A DNA stretch of 64,000 nt from Candidatus Obscuribacterales bacterium (GTDB lineage Bacteria > Cyanobacteriota > Vampirovibrionia > Obscuribacterales > Obscuribacteraceae), in assembly GCA_020050835.1 (NCBI GenBank), contig JAGVKB010000095.1, positions 1-64,000 on the forward strand, written 5' to 3'. Position 1 is the stretch's first letter, and every line of letters begins with the position of its first letter. The translations under genes and the position numbers were made by a program. This document shows positions 32,196 through 41,705 of the stretch, piece by piece. The notes under the pieces were generated by a model that was given only the letters and a program-made list of their open reading frames with translations, did not search any database and was not told where the DNA came from.

Positions 32196-33491
32196 TTGAT
32201 CGACAGATATACGCGGCCGGAAATGGCAAAAATCTGGTCGGAAGAATCCAAGTACCAGGCTTGGCTCGATGTCGAGTTAGCGGTCTGCGAGGCGCAGGCT
32301 GATTTAGGACTTATCCCCAAAGATGCTGTCACGGACATCAAGAAGAACGCTCGTTTCGAAATAGCCCGCATCAAAGAGATCGAAGAAGAAGTGCTGCACG
32401 ATGTAATCGCCTTTCTCACTAACCTGGGAGAAAACGTCGGTGAAAAATCGCGCTTCATCCACCTCGGGTTGACCAGCTCAGATGTGGTCGACACGGCGCT
32501 GGCGCTGCAGCTCAAGCGGGCAAGCGTATTGCTGAAAGAAGACTTGCAAAAATTGCACGATGCCGTACTCAAAAAAGCAAAGACTCACAAACATACAATC
32601 TCCGTCGGTCGTTCGCATGGAATTCATGCCGAGCCAACCACCTTCGGGTTCAAGATGGCTGTCTGGCTCGAAGAGATCAGAAGGCATCAGAAACGCCTCG
32701 ACGAAGCGATTCAAATGGTATCAGTCGGCAAAATTAGCGGGGCAGTCGGAACCTACGCCAACATTTCGCCGGACGTCGAGCAGCTCACTTGCAAATTCCT
32801 TGGTTTGCAGCCGGCCAGCATCTCCACTCAGATCATTCAAAGAGATCACCATGCCCAATTTGTTTGGACCCTTGCAGTGATCGGCGCGAGCCTGGAAAAA
32901 TTTGCCACCGAGATTCGACATCTTCAGCGAACAGATGTGCTCGAGGCCGAAGAACCATTCCGCAAAGGTCAAAAAGGCTCATCGGCAATGCCGCACAAAC
33001 GCAATCCGGTCGGCTGCGAAAATATCACCGGTCTTGCCCGTGTACTGCGCGGCAATGCCCTGGCCGCCCTCGAGAATATTCCGCTCTGGCATGAGCGGGA
33101 CATTAGCCACAGCTCGGTCGAGCGCATTATTTTTCCAGACTCGACAATCTTGCTCGACTACATGCTGCATCGCTTCACCGGAATTATGACGGATCTGGTC
33201 GTTTATCCAGACAACATGCGGCGCAACATGGATTGCTTCGGTGGAGTGATTTATTCACAACAGGTACTTCTCAAGATGGTCGAGCGCGGAATGACAAGAG
33301 AGCAAGCCTATCGGCTCGTGCAGTCCAATGCGATGGACGCCTGGAATCGGGACGGCGGAGACTTCCGCGACAATCTGCTGAAAGACACCAATGTCACCGC
33401 CGTCTTATCAAAGAGCGAGATTGAGGAATGTTTCAATCCCTCTTATTATCTGAAGAACCTGGATCAAGTATTCGACAAACTGGGCATCTGA
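32196..33491 (+). CDS. purB: Adenylosuccinate lyase
   Basis: Acts twice in purine synthesis, releasing fumarate from SAICAR and from adenylosuccinate. The 431-residue protein shows the fumarase/aspartase superfamily blocks FIHLGLTSSDVVDTA, VGRSHGIHAEPTTFG and the signature GSSAMPHKRNPVGCEN. The start is TTG 32196, with AGAGGCG upstream, directly at the family's usual IDRYTRPEM start. It stands alone between the Cys-domain membrane protein and a GH57 gene. Confidence 0.96.
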   Translation: MIDRYTRPEMAKIWSEESKYQAWLDVELAVCEAQADLGLIPKDAVTDIKKNARFEIARIKEIEEEVLHDVIAFLTNLGENVGEKSRFIHLGLTSSDVVDTALALQLKRASVLLKEDLQKLHDAVLKKAKTHKHTISVGRSHGIHAEPTTFGFKMAVWLEEIRRHQKRLDEAIQMVSVGKISGAVGTYANISPDVEQLTCKFLGLQPASISTQIIQRDHHAQFVWTLAVIGASLEKFATEIRHLQRTDVLEAEEPFRKGQKGSSAMPHKRNPVGCENITGLARVLRGNALAALENIPLWHERDISHSSVERIIFPDSTILLDYMLHRFTGIMTDLVVYPDNMRRNMDCFGGVIYSQQVLLKMVERGMTREQAYRLVQSNAMDAWNRDGGDFRDNLLKDTNVTAVLSKSEIEECFNPSYYLKNLDQVFDKLGI

Positions 33492-33612
33492 TTTAACCTG
33501 GTTGATTCTAGAACCAGACCGGCTAGTTTTGTTACAACATCGCTCGCAATAGTTTTAACACTCGGTTATCTAGCCGATAATCTGCTTGTCCAGGTAAATC
33601 AAGAGGACTTAA

Positions 33613-35772
33613 ATGACTAAAAGGTCGATCAACCTCGTGCTCGGCATACATAATCACCAGCCTTACGGCAATTTCGACCAGGTGCTGGAGCACGCTTGCG
33701 AACGGTGTTACCTGCCGTTCCTGCAGGTCCTTGAGCGGCACCCCAAGATCAAATTCTCGGTGCATTTCACCGGATTTCTGCTCGAGTGGATAGCCGGCCG
33801 CTACCCGGAGATCTTAAGTGCGCTCCGCCGGCTGGTAGCTCGCGCTCAGGTCGAATTAGTAACAGGCGGGTACTATGAACCGATTCTTGCCACCATACCA
33901 GACACCGACAAGATCGGCCAGGTTAGAAAGCTGACTGATTACATCTACAAGCTTTTCGAGCGCGACGGCAAGCAGCCTGACGTGGAAGGAATGTGGCTGG
34001 CGGAGCGAGTCTGGGAGCCGCACCTTCCTCGCTGCCTGGCGATCGCCGGCGTCAAATACGTCTGCCTGGACGACTCGCATTTCAAGGGAGTCGGAATGCC
34101 GGAGCAGGAGCTATTGCGATCCTACATTACGGAAGAGCAGGGTCACACACTGGAGATCTTCCCAATCAACGAGAAGCTCAGATACATCATTCCGTTCGAC
34201 CAACCTTCAAAAGCGATCGATTATTTAAAGTCGGTTGCCACCGAAAGCGGTGACAGAGGCGCCTTCTATTTTGACGATGGCGAGAAATTCGGCATCTGGC
34301 CAGGCACTTACGATACCGTCTACACCAACAAATGGCTCGACAAGTTTTTCGAAGCTGTCGAGGAAAACCTCGACTGGATAAACGTCCAAACCTTCGGCGA
34401 GTATCGCCGGAGAGTTAACGCCGCCGGTATGGTTTACCTGCCGACCGCCAGCTATATGGAGATGTTGGAATGGTCGCTACCAGCCGATCGCGCCGAGCTT
34501 CTTGAAGAAGCGCGCAAGAATGTCGAGCCCAAGTACGCATCATTCTTGCGGGGCGGGTTCTGGCGCTATTTCATGGTGCGATACCCGGAAGTCAACAACC
34601 TGCACAAGAAGATGCTGCACGTGAGCAAGCAGCTAGAGCAAACCGCCGCCGCCACTGGCTCCGACACGGCCGCACTGGCCGAGGTACGCGACAAGCTTTG
34701 GAGCGCGCAATCGAATGACGCCTATTGGCACGGGGTTTTCGGCGGTGTCTACTTGACCAATCTACGTACAGCCAACTATCAAGCATTGGTTGAAGCAGAG
34801 TCGAAGCTCGACAGTTTGAGACACAGCTCGGAGGCGGCGCACTGGTTAGAGACTGAAACCGCCGATCTGGATTGTGACGGCAAAGACGAAGTGGCCGTTA
34901 AGACTGAGCTATTTGGTTATTACATTGCGCCGTCTTATGGCGGTGCACTCTTCGAACTAGATTACAAGCCGCGCCCTTTCAACCTGATCGACACCCTGGC
35001 GAGACGCCCCGAGGCCTACCACAGCAAGATCAAGCGCAAAGACGATGCCGGCAGTCCGGAAAGCGAAGCCGCATCCGAATTGATGGTCAAGGAGGCCGAT
35101 CTCGACAGATATCTGGTCTATGACTGGCACCGCAGACTTTGCTTTCTCGACCACTTTCTCGACACTGCCACCACCCTCGAAGGCATGAGCCGCAATCAGT
35201 ATGGCGAGAAGGGCGACTTCGTAAATCAGCCTTACGAGCTCATGTCGGTGGCGAAGGTTGGGACGAAGGTCGAAGTTGGGCTCCAACGGAAGGGCAATGT
35301 TTGGAACGGGGATTCGCCGACGCCTTTGACGGTGGCGAAAACATACTCGTTCGACGGTGCCTCCGAGACAGCGAAAGTCCTCTACACGCTTACCAACCCC
35401 AATGATTACGAGACAACGCTCTGGTTCGCCCCGGAGTTCAATTTCAACTTTCTTGCACCCGATGCCCACGATCGTTATTACTTCGACCCCAGCTCCGGGA
35501 AAAGGTACACATCTCCCTCTCTCAACTCTCAAGCTCAAATTCAGCAAGCATCGTCGACTGCGATTGCTGATGAATGGCTGGGAGTCGAGCTGGCATTAGC
35601 ATGGTCTCAAGCAGGCAATTTCTGGCGTTACCCGGTTTATACAGTCTCAAATTCGGAAGCCGGATTCGAGCGCGTATTCCAGGGCTCTTGTCTGATTCCA
35701 AACTGGCAGATAAATCTGGCTGGCGGGCAGAGCTGGCAAGTAGAATTTCAGCTTTCCGTTCGCAGTCGGTAG
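33613..35772 (+). CDS. GH57 glucan enzyme (alpha-amylase / 4-alpha-glucanotransferase type)
   Basis: The 719-residue protein matches GH57 proteins carrying DUF1925 and DUF1926 domains. Motifs in order: HNHQPYG near the start, TGGYYEPI, the nucleophile region WLAERVWEP (Glu near residue 131), and FYFDDGEKFGIW with the acid/base Asp near residue 220. The central helical segment AYWHGVFGGVYLTNLR and the C-terminal beta-rich region YELMSVAK...LWFAPEFNFN complete the pattern. Likely remodels glycogen-like alpha-glucan in the cytoplasm, as no signal peptide is seen. Whether it hydrolyses or transfers cannot be told from sequence. Confidence 0.9.
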   Translation: MTKRSINLVLGIHNHQPYGNFDQVLEHACERCYLPFLQVLERHPKIKFSVHFTGFLLEWIAGRYPEILSALRRLVARAQVELVTGGYYEPILATIPDTDKIGQVRKLTDYIYKLFERDGKQPDVEGMWLAERVWEPHLPRCLAIAGVKYVCLDDSHFKGVGMPEQELLRSYITEEQGHTLEIFPINEKLRYIIPFDQPSKAIDYLKSVATESGDRGAFYFDDGEKFGIWPGTYDTVYTNKWLDKFFEAVEENLDWINVQTFGEYRRRVNAAGMVYLPTASYMEMLEWSLPADRAELLEEARKNVEPKYASFLRGGFWRYFMVRYPEVNNLHKKMLHVSKQLEQTAAATGSDTAALAEVRDKLWSAQSNDAYWHGVFGGVYLTNLRTANYQALVEAESKLDSLRHSSEAAHWLETETADLDCDGKDEVAVKTELFGYYIAPSYGGALFELDYKPRPFNLIDTLARRPEAYHSKIKRKDDAGSPESEAASELMVKEADLDRYLVYDWHRRLCFLDHFLDTATTLEGMSRNQYGEKGDFVNQPYELMSVAKVGTKVEVGLQRKGNVWNGDSPTPLTVAKTYSFDGASETAKVLYTLTNPNDYETTLWFAPEFNFNFLAPDAHDRYYFDPSSGKRYTSPSLNSQAQIQQASSTAIADEWLGVELALAWSQAGNFWRYPVYTVSNSEAGFERVFQGSCLIPNWQINLAGGQSWQVEFQLSVRSR

Positions 35773-35858
35773 AAAATCAAATCAGAAAGTGACGGATTGA
35801 GATTTATCGCCAGGAAGCAGATAAATCTGAGCCAAAAGTCGGGTACGATTGTTATGTC

Positions 35859-36821
35859 TTGAGCTTCAGGCGGTATAAGGCGATAAAGGCGGACAGGCGG
35901 GCTGTAAAGGGGATACTGGGCTTCATGCTTCCAGCGTACTTAATCAGAGCAGGTATAGATTGGGTCAGACACAACGAGCAGTTTCAGGACTCTAATCCTT
36001 ACTCACGCTGCGAAGAATCGATCAAGATCTGCCAGCAATTATGGGAGCAGCAGATTGGCAAAGCCGACCTCTATCTACTCGAGCCGGCAACCGTAGCCGG
36101 TTATTGGGCGGAATTTTTCCACGCTGAAGACCCTCACCCTGACGAAAAAGAATGGAATGAGGGGCTGATAAAACGCTCCGGTCAGTACGATTCCTTCGAA
36201 GAATGGCAGGAATGGTTCAAACAGACGTACGCCCAAGTTTACAAAGAGGACAACATCTGGGTGGGAGTTCTCATGACCGCTTGGGCTCACACTCACCAGT
36301 ATGAAGTGCTTTACACGGAAGATTCCTGGGAGTTCAGGCCGGCCGTCTCCTATCTGCCGACAACTGAAATGTGGCGCTTGGAACCGCACATGAACACCGT
36401 TGCTGAAATCTTGCAAGAAGTTTGGCTCGAAGAGGTAGCCGCTTACAACTTGATCGGCTTTTCAGTCGACGAGCAGAGCGTGCCATACCTGGGCAAGGTC
36501 GAATGTCTGGGGATGGACCTCAAGAAATACTCAATTGTTTACCCGCCGCGGGCGCAAAAGGAAAGAGAGCTGCTCGATGTCGGCGGCATGGTGGCCGATA
36601 TCGTGGTACCAGCCGGCGACGACTGGTACAGACATCTAGACAATGTCATATTCGCTCATGATTATATTGATGTTACAGCGCTGGTAAATCGCGCCAAGTA
36701 TATATTCGGCAGCAAGCGACGCCTGCTCGAGCTGACCGTAGACCAGGGGTATGACGAGGCTAAGATTCAGGCTTCTGCTGAAGGCTGGCGAGTTTCCGAA
36801 ATGGAAGGCACACCGGTCTGA
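35859..36821 (+). CDS. Protein of unknown function, acidic and Trp-rich
   Basis: A 320-residue soluble protein, unusually rich in Trp, Tyr and Glu (SFEEWQEWFKQTYAQVYKED; WVGVLMTAWAHTHQYEVLYT). No signal peptide or catalytic motif was recognised. The TTG at 35859 gives a Lys/Arg-rich N-terminus; ATG 35924 is an alternative, with AAGGGG 13 bases upstream. It lies between the GH57 gene and the RIC gene on the same strand, with 86-bp and about 145-bp gaps. Confidence 0.6.
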   Translation: MSFRRYKAIKADRRAVKGILGFMLPAYLIRAGIDWVRHNEQFQDSNPYSRCEESIKICQQLWEQQIGKADLYLLEPATVAGYWAEFFHAEDPHPDEKEWNEGLIKRSGQYDSFEEWQEWFKQTYAQVYKEDNIWVGVLMTAWAHTHQYEVLYTEDSWEFRPAVSYLPTTEMWRLEPHMNTVAEILQEVWLEEVAAYNLIGFSVDEQSVPYLGKVECLGMDLKKYSIVYPPRAQKERELLDVGGMVADIVVPAGDDWYRHLDNVIFAHDYIDVTALVNRAKYIFGSKRRLLELTVDQGYDEAKIQASAEGWRVSEMEGTPV

Positions 36822-36966
36822 GTGACAGATCTACTTTCCTTCCTTGCTACGTAACCAATTCGAGGGATGTGATTTTTTTGCCCATCCGGTCAGAATGGTA
36901 AGTGGAAGCGCGGCTTCGGCAATATCTGGTTGCGACATGGCGGAATCAGCGGAAACCGATAAAACT

Positions 36967-37722
36967 ATGGAAACTGTCAAGATCACCAGCAGATTAGTCG
37001 GCGAGCTGGTGAGGGAACGATTAGGTCGGGCCAGGATTTTCGAGCGCTATGGCATTGATTACTTCTGTGGCGGGAAAGAATCATTGAGCATCTCCTGCTC
37101 GACGCGAGGAATCGACGTCAATGAGCTTGTGCAAGAGCTGAGTGATCTCGATGCAAGTCCAAGTCCCGTCACGCATCCTGATTGGTCTCGGCGAACACTG
37201 GCTCACCTGGTCGACCATATCGACCACAATCACAACGACTACTTGAAACGCGAACTTCCGCGCCTGCTGACAGTGATAGACAGCCTGCGAAAGAGTTACG
37301 CCAAAACGCATCCCGAGTTATCAGTCATTCGCGACATATTCCGAAATTTGACTATGGAGCTTGGCATACATGTTCTCAACGACGAGCGACTGCTCTTTCC
37401 AATCTGCCGAAATCCTGACCTGCAAAGGAAGCCTGGACTTAGTCGTGGAACCGATGTAAAGACGCTCGTACAAGTGATCGAAGCAGGCAATCAATCAGCA
37501 GCCGACGCAATGAAGAAGATTCGCGAGCTGACAAATCAGTACGCATTTCCGCCCGATGTCGGTAACAGCTATAAATTTATGCTGCAAGCATTTAGGGGAC
37601 TAGAAGCGGACCTGCATCTCCATATCCACGAAGAGAACAACATCCTGTTTCCGCTTCTTTTGACGGAAGATTTCAGCCCGAGCACAAGCACTAAGCCTCA
37701 AGAAAAAGATAGTTGGCATTAA
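36967..37722 (+). CDS. RIC-family di-iron iron-sulfur cluster repair protein
   Basis: Related to YtfE/ScdA/DnrN, which repair Fe-S clusters damaged by oxidative or nitrosative stress. The N-terminal DUF542/ScdA_N domain reads LVGELVRERLGRARIFERYG followed by IDYFCGG. The hemerythrin-like domain supplies iron ligands in HLVDHIDHNHNDYL, LGIHVLNDERLLFP and DLHLHIHEENNILFP. ATG 36967 aligns with the family N-terminus; ATGs at 36895 and 36937 are also in frame, and none has a strong ribosome binding site. The final 20 residues are a low-complexity tail. Confidence 0.88.
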   Translation: METVKITSRLVGELVRERLGRARIFERYGIDYFCGGKESLSISCSTRGIDVNELVQELSDLDASPSPVTHPDWSRRTLAHLVDHIDHNHNDYLKRELPRLLTVIDSLRKSYAKTHPELSVIRDIFRNLTMELGIHVLNDERLLFPICRNPDLQRKPGLSRGTDVKTLVQVIEAGNQSAADAMKKIRELTNQYAFPPDVGNSYKFMLQAFRGLEADLHLHIHEENNILFPLLLTEDFSPSTSTKPQEKDSWH

Positions 37723-37734
37723 GGAACCGGCCAG

Positions 37735-38490
37735 CTATTCAGCCAGCGGCATCCGCTTGATCTGCACCGGCGTGCGAGGGAATTGCTTAGGCGTTGCCGA
37801 CTTCTTGCAAACGATTAAGACGACATGCTCCCGCTCCAACGCCTCTACATTTGGTATCACAATCTCGGTCAACTCGCCGCCCAGGACAGGCAACGCAATG
37901 GCAGCCCTTCTCCGCTCTTCATCAAGTTGTGCTTGCGACTTCTGGGCTAACAATCGACCACCGGTCTTCAAGAATGGCAATGCTAACTCGGCGATCACGT
38001 CAATCTTGCCGACCGCTCTGGCGGTAGCGATGTCGAATGAACCTCGCAGGCTCGGGTCGTAAGCAAGTGACTCGGCTCGCTCATTGGCGACTTCCAGGCG
38101 CTGCGAGATATTCAACCGATCAGCCAGGCTCTGCAAAAAGCGCGTCTTCTTGCCGACAGATTCAATTGCAAGCACAGCCAGATTGGGCAGAGCAATCGCC
38201 AGAACAATCGCTGGAAATCCAGCACCGGTACCGATATCGACCAGACGACAAGACGAATTCAAATCAGTCAAACAGGCACACAGTGACAGTGAATCCAGCA
38301 CATGTTCGCGCGCCACTACGAGCGGATCTGCATTCGACACTAGATTCGTATGTTCGTTGTACGCCGCAAGCTCACTTAGAAATACGCCGAGCAACTCAAT
38401 CTGCGATTCAGTCAGCGTGGCTCCGACTAACGGCGCCTTCTTCCTCACGACATCGAGCGCAGCTTCCAGCATGTCAGTTGGTTCGTTCAA
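37735..38490 (-). CDS. rsmG: 16S rRNA (guanine527-N7)-methyltransferase
   Basis: The 251-residue protein shows ELAAYNEHTNLVS, the substrate region REHVLDSLS, and the S-adenosylmethionine motif LVDIGTGAGFPAIVLAI. These are followed by LAIESVGKKTRFLQ and FDIATARAVGKI, the RsmG/GidB pattern. It methylates G527 of 16S rRNA. Its start overlaps the end of the upstream gene by 17 bp, so the two are probably co-transcribed. It converges on the RIC gene with a 12-bp gap. Confidence 0.95.
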   Translation of the reverse strand: MNEPTDMLEAALDVVRKKAPLVGATLTESQIELLGVFLSELAAYNEHTNLVSNADPLVVAREHVLDSLSLCACLTDLNSSCRLVDIGTGAGFPAIVLAIALPNLAVLAIESVGKKTRFLQSLADRLNISQRLEVANERAESLAYDPSLRGSFDIATARAVGKIDVIAELALPFLKTGGRLLAQKSQAQLDEERRRAAIALPVLGGELTEIVIPNVEALEREHVVLIVCKKSATPKQFPRTPVQIKRMPLAE

Positions 38491-39022
38491 TCAATTCCCT
38501 GAAGTAATCTCGACAGATAGACATTATCTCCTGCCCATCCACTACTTTGTCGTCCTGCTTCCAGCCGATTTTTTGCGATGTTTCATCGACATATGCAACT
38601 AGCTTGCGCGAAGGAGTGGCACCAACTTCGTCCAGTCGCACGGAAAGCGGCTCTCCGCCGCTGGGCAACTCGATGAACTCCACCTGACCGGCACAACCGC
38701 GAATGCCGTAAGTCCAGTCTTTGCGAGTGATGGCAAAGTAAGTGGCTTCTTCCGGATAGCTCAATTCCGCATCTTTCTCATTGATCGTGCGCTTGACGCG
38801 CTTTTGTACCCGAGTGGTCAGCACTTTGCCCCCGTTGTAATGGACATACTTGTTAAACTCTTCAGCACAAGTGGAGACGACCAAATGAAGCTTTTCGATA
38901 AAGGGAGCGGTTGAAACTGCCAACTGCTTCTCTCTTTCCGTCTCGCAACGCTTCTGTGCGCGACGATCTTCCTCGACTTTATTAGCCTGTTCGGCCAAAT
39001 CTTTGACCCAGCTGAAGTCCAT
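38474..39022 (-). CDS. Soluble protein of unknown function upstream of rsmG
   Basis: A 182-residue charged protein starting at ATG 39022, with AGGCAGGG upstream. The first 50 residues are a predicted coiled coil (DLAEQANKVEEDRRAQKRCE). The rest looks alpha/beta, with YPEEATYFAITRKDW and VRLDEVGATPSRKLVAYVD. No known motif. The frame is open to 39094, where only a TTG would start it. It overlaps rsmG by 17 bp. Confidence 0.6.
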   Translation of the reverse strand: MDFSWVKDLAEQANKVEEDRRAQKRCETEREKQLAVSTAPFIEKLHLVVSTCAEEFNKYVHYNGGKVLTTRVQKRVKRTINEKDAELSYPEEATYFAITRKDWTYGIRGCAGQVEFIELPSGGEPLSVRLDEVGATPSRKLVAYVDETSQKIGWKQDDKVVDGQEIMSICRDYFRELIERTN

Positions 39023-39114
39023 CAAACCCTGCCTCGCCTCATTCGAGCTGACCAAGCTGGCTGGCTCCTGAGCCACCTCGGCGCACCCTGACAATGATAC
39101 CTAATTTAAGCGCT

Positions 39115-39332
39115 CCGGGTTCGCTTCGCTCACCCTCCGCGCGTATTCGACGCTCCGCTCCGGATTCCTCCTCGGAATCCGGACCTTCACTATGCTTCCA
39201 CTCCCGTCCGGGTTCGCTTCGCTCACGGTCTGCGCGTATTCGACGCTCCGCTCCGGATTCCTCCTCGGAATCCGGACCTTCACTATGCTTCCACTCCCGT
39301 CCGGGTTCGCTTCGCTCACGGTCCGCGCGTAC
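39115..39332. repeat. 93-bp tandem repeat (2.3 copies)
   Basis: Units start at 39115, 39208 and 39301, each beginning CCGGGTTCGCTTCGCTCAC. The first two are nearly identical over 93 bp; the third stops after about 32 bp. Each full unit contains the inverted repeat GGATTCC-N5-GGAATCC (39162-39180 in copy 1). The array fills most of the 430-bp gap between the unknown gene at 38474 and the long acidic protein. Because 93 is a multiple of three the frames stay open through it, but I see no credible gene. Confidence 0.9.
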
Positions 39333-39452
39333 TGCCAACATCAAGGCTGAATTTATCTACCATTTCATGCACAGCCTCTCTTGAAAACGGATTTTCTGAA
39401 GAAACCGTGTTAAACCTGAGTCTGAAAGGAATAATTTAGCTTGTAATACTAA

Positions 39453-41705
39453 ATGCCTGGCGTTACGTTCGATACCGTCGAGGTCGGTCTCCCCAAAATG
39501 GCAGGTAAGCGTCCAACTCCCGAGCAAAGACGAGACATCGAGGCTAGAGTGCTTTTGGCGGCGCTCAAGGCTAGTATGGATCGTGGCGATCTGGCAGGGG
39601 CAGCGCTGGCCCATAAGGAGCTATCAGAGCTACTCAAGCGCAAACAGATGGTTGACACGCACGACGACCATCCCCAACCAGAGCTTGGCCACTTAGACAA
39701 CGGTGCCGAAGAGCCGAGCCAACGATATGAGCTGACCGACGAGGAAGGTTCGCCAGCAGCCGCAACGCAGTCAGAGGACAACCAAGAGGCCGTCTCAACA
39801 GAAACTGCAGCCGGTGAGATTTCACGGCAGGAGCGGTCAACAGATAAGGAGAGTGACACACACGCTCTAAGCGACAGCGATTCCCAAGCACCCGGTGCGC
39901 CCGAACCAGCAGAGCAAGCAGAAGAACCAGGAGAGCATTCGGCTGGCGATGTCGACGCTAACTCGAAGGCAGAGCATGCCGTAGCGACAGCACCGGCGAT
40001 TGAATCAGAAGCTAAGGTCGAAGAGCAGGCTGGAACAGCCGAGCCGCTCGAGGCAGAGGTAGCCAAGACAGAGGTTGCTCTTCCGCCGGCCAAGGTCGAG
40101 GAGACCGCGATTATTGACTTTTACAGGCTTTTGCAAGTTGACCCGATGTCCACATTCGAGGTCATTCACGTCAATTTTCTTCGCCAGGTTCGAAAACTGC
40201 TGAGAGATCGCCGCTCCAACAGAGACACGAGCGTCTGGCAATTTCGCGACCAGCTGCGCGCTCTTTGCATCGCACACGACGTCTTGCGCGATCCACTCAC
40301 GCGGACAGATTATGATTTCCGATTACTGGGTCTGCGCGGCGAGAATATGAAGCAGTCAGTCGAGACGCCGGATGAGGTGGAGTCGGCTGGCTTGGGCAAT
40401 CGCACTTCTCTTAGAATCGGCGAGCTCTTGCACTGCTCGGAGATTCTGGAGCAACAAGAGCTGGAGATTGCCATCGACATGCACAAGGCGATGCCAGAGA
40501 TTCCTTTCGGCCAGTTTCTCGTGAAACAGGAGTTTCTCACACAAGCCGAGCTCGACTCAGCCTTGTTGGGACAACGTTTAATCGTAGATGGCAAGATTAC
40601 GGTCGGGCAGTTTCAAGTGGCGATGTTCGCGGTGCGCACCGAGTCGATTGCCCTGAGCGAAACGATCGTGCTGCGCGGTTGGGCGAACCAAGAAGATGTC
40701 GATGCACGAATGCAAGAGGACCCGTGGCCGGCGAAACTGCTCTTGGCGGAAAGCACGATGCAAGTGACGGAAGTTCCAGTCCAACCGGGCGACGCAGACG
40801 CCAGCTACAAAGCGCCAATCGCAGCCAGCAATGCCTTACCCAGTTGGGCCGGACAATTGGATTGGGGTGAATCCGATGACACGGCCGCACAGTTATTGCC
40901 AGATGACGAAGATAGTACTACTTCAAGAGACGCAGACGAAAAGAGCAAAATCCAAAACGCGGAGACAGAAGCGACCAAGACCTCACCGGAAGGCACAGAC
41001 TCCGCACCGCCACCGGCCTGTAAAATCTTGGGCACCATCATTGATACCACTGATTCAAGTGATGATCTGAGCACTTTGGAGAAGCAGAGCGCATCCCTGG
41101 CTCCTCCGATTACCGTTGAGCTCAACGACCCTAGCGAGTTTCCGGACTTCTATGAGCCGACAATCACAGTCGACCTGGACGAGTTTCCATCTTCCATGGA
41201 CCCGATTCGCAAGCTGCTGCAATACGATGACGAAAGCGAGCCGCTCGCAGTCGAAGACACATCCGAAATTTCCGAGCCGCAGACGGCTGTGCAGCCCGAA
41301 AGTAAAGCTGAACCAGAGCAACCAGTAGAGCAAGACCCCAAAGTCGAATTGGCCGAAAGTCCGAACTCGCCATTACCGAACATGTCATCCACCAGCGCGC
41401 TGGAGCAGGCTCTGGCCCTCGAACTGCACCGGCTGGAGAGAGAGAGCCCATTTCAAGTCAGCAGCAAATCAGACGATACCCCGAGCAGTGGTGAGCACGA
41501 TCAGAAGGTAGAGCCAAGTTTTGATGTCGGAGAGCTCGAGCCTCCGCCTATACCAGCTGAGAGATCAAAACCGGCAAAATCGAAGGGAGAGCGCTCCAAA
41601 GGCGGAACGAAGGAGGACAAGTCCTCTGAATCTGGCCGCGCCCGGCGGTCTAGACAAAGCGCAGAAGTCGAGAAGCGCTCAACCGATCTTGACGATAATG
41701 TGTGA
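39453..41705 (+). CDS. Long acidic protein with J-like and MshEN-like segments
   Basis: A 750-residue very acidic protein, mostly Glu/Ala/Ser/Pro low complexity. Around residues 222-290, IIDFYRLLQVDPMSTFEVI... to IAHDVLRDPLTRTDYDF has the layout of a DnaJ domain, but the essential HPD tripeptide is absent. Residues about 310-400 contain two short repeats (RIGELLHCSEILEQQELEIA and FGQFLVKQEFLTQAELDSAL) resembling the GspE/PilB N-terminal (MshEN/T2SSE_N) motif. The C-terminus is Lys/Arg/Ser rich. The 3' end overlaps the convergent DUF47 gene by 27 bp. Probably a scaffold or regulatory protein; function inferred weakly. Confidence 0.65.
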   Translation: MPGVTFDTVEVGLPKMAGKRPTPEQRRDIEARVLLAALKASMDRGDLAGAALAHKELSELLKRKQMVDTHDDHPQPELGHLDNGAEEPSQRYELTDEEGSPAAATQSEDNQEAVSTETAAGEISRQERSTDKESDTHALSDSDSQAPGAPEPAEQAEEPGEHSAGDVDANSKAEHAVATAPAIESEAKVEEQAGTAEPLEAEVAKTEVALPPAKVEETAIIDFYRLLQVDPMSTFEVIHVNFLRQVRKLLRDRRSNRDTSVWQFRDQLRALCIAHDVLRDPLTRTDYDFRLLGLRGENMKQSVETPDEVESAGLGNRTSLRIGELLHCSEILEQQELEIAIDMHKAMPEIPFGQFLVKQEFLTQAELDSALLGQRLIVDGKITVGQFQVAMFAVRTESIALSETIVLRGWANQEDVDARMQEDPWPAKLLLAESTMQVTEVPVQPGDADASYKAPIAASNALPSWAGQLDWGESDDTAAQLLPDDEDSTTSRDADEKSKIQNAETEATKTSPEGTDSAPPPACKILGTIIDTTDSSDDLSTLEKQSASLAPPITVELNDPSEFPDFYEPTITVDLDEFPSSMDPIRKLLQYDDESEPLAVEDTSEISEPQTAVQPESKAEPEQPVEQDPKVELAESPNSPLPNMSSTSALEQALALELHRLERESPFQVSSKSDDTPSSGEHDQKVEPSFDVGELEPPPIPAERSKPAKSKGERSKGGTKEDKSSESGRARRSRQSAEVEKRSTDLDDNV

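Noticed and set aside
39100..39384. Frames through the 93-bp repeat as a repeat protein
   Set aside because: All frames stay open only because the unit length is a multiple of three. There is no start signal and the residues are biased by the repeat.
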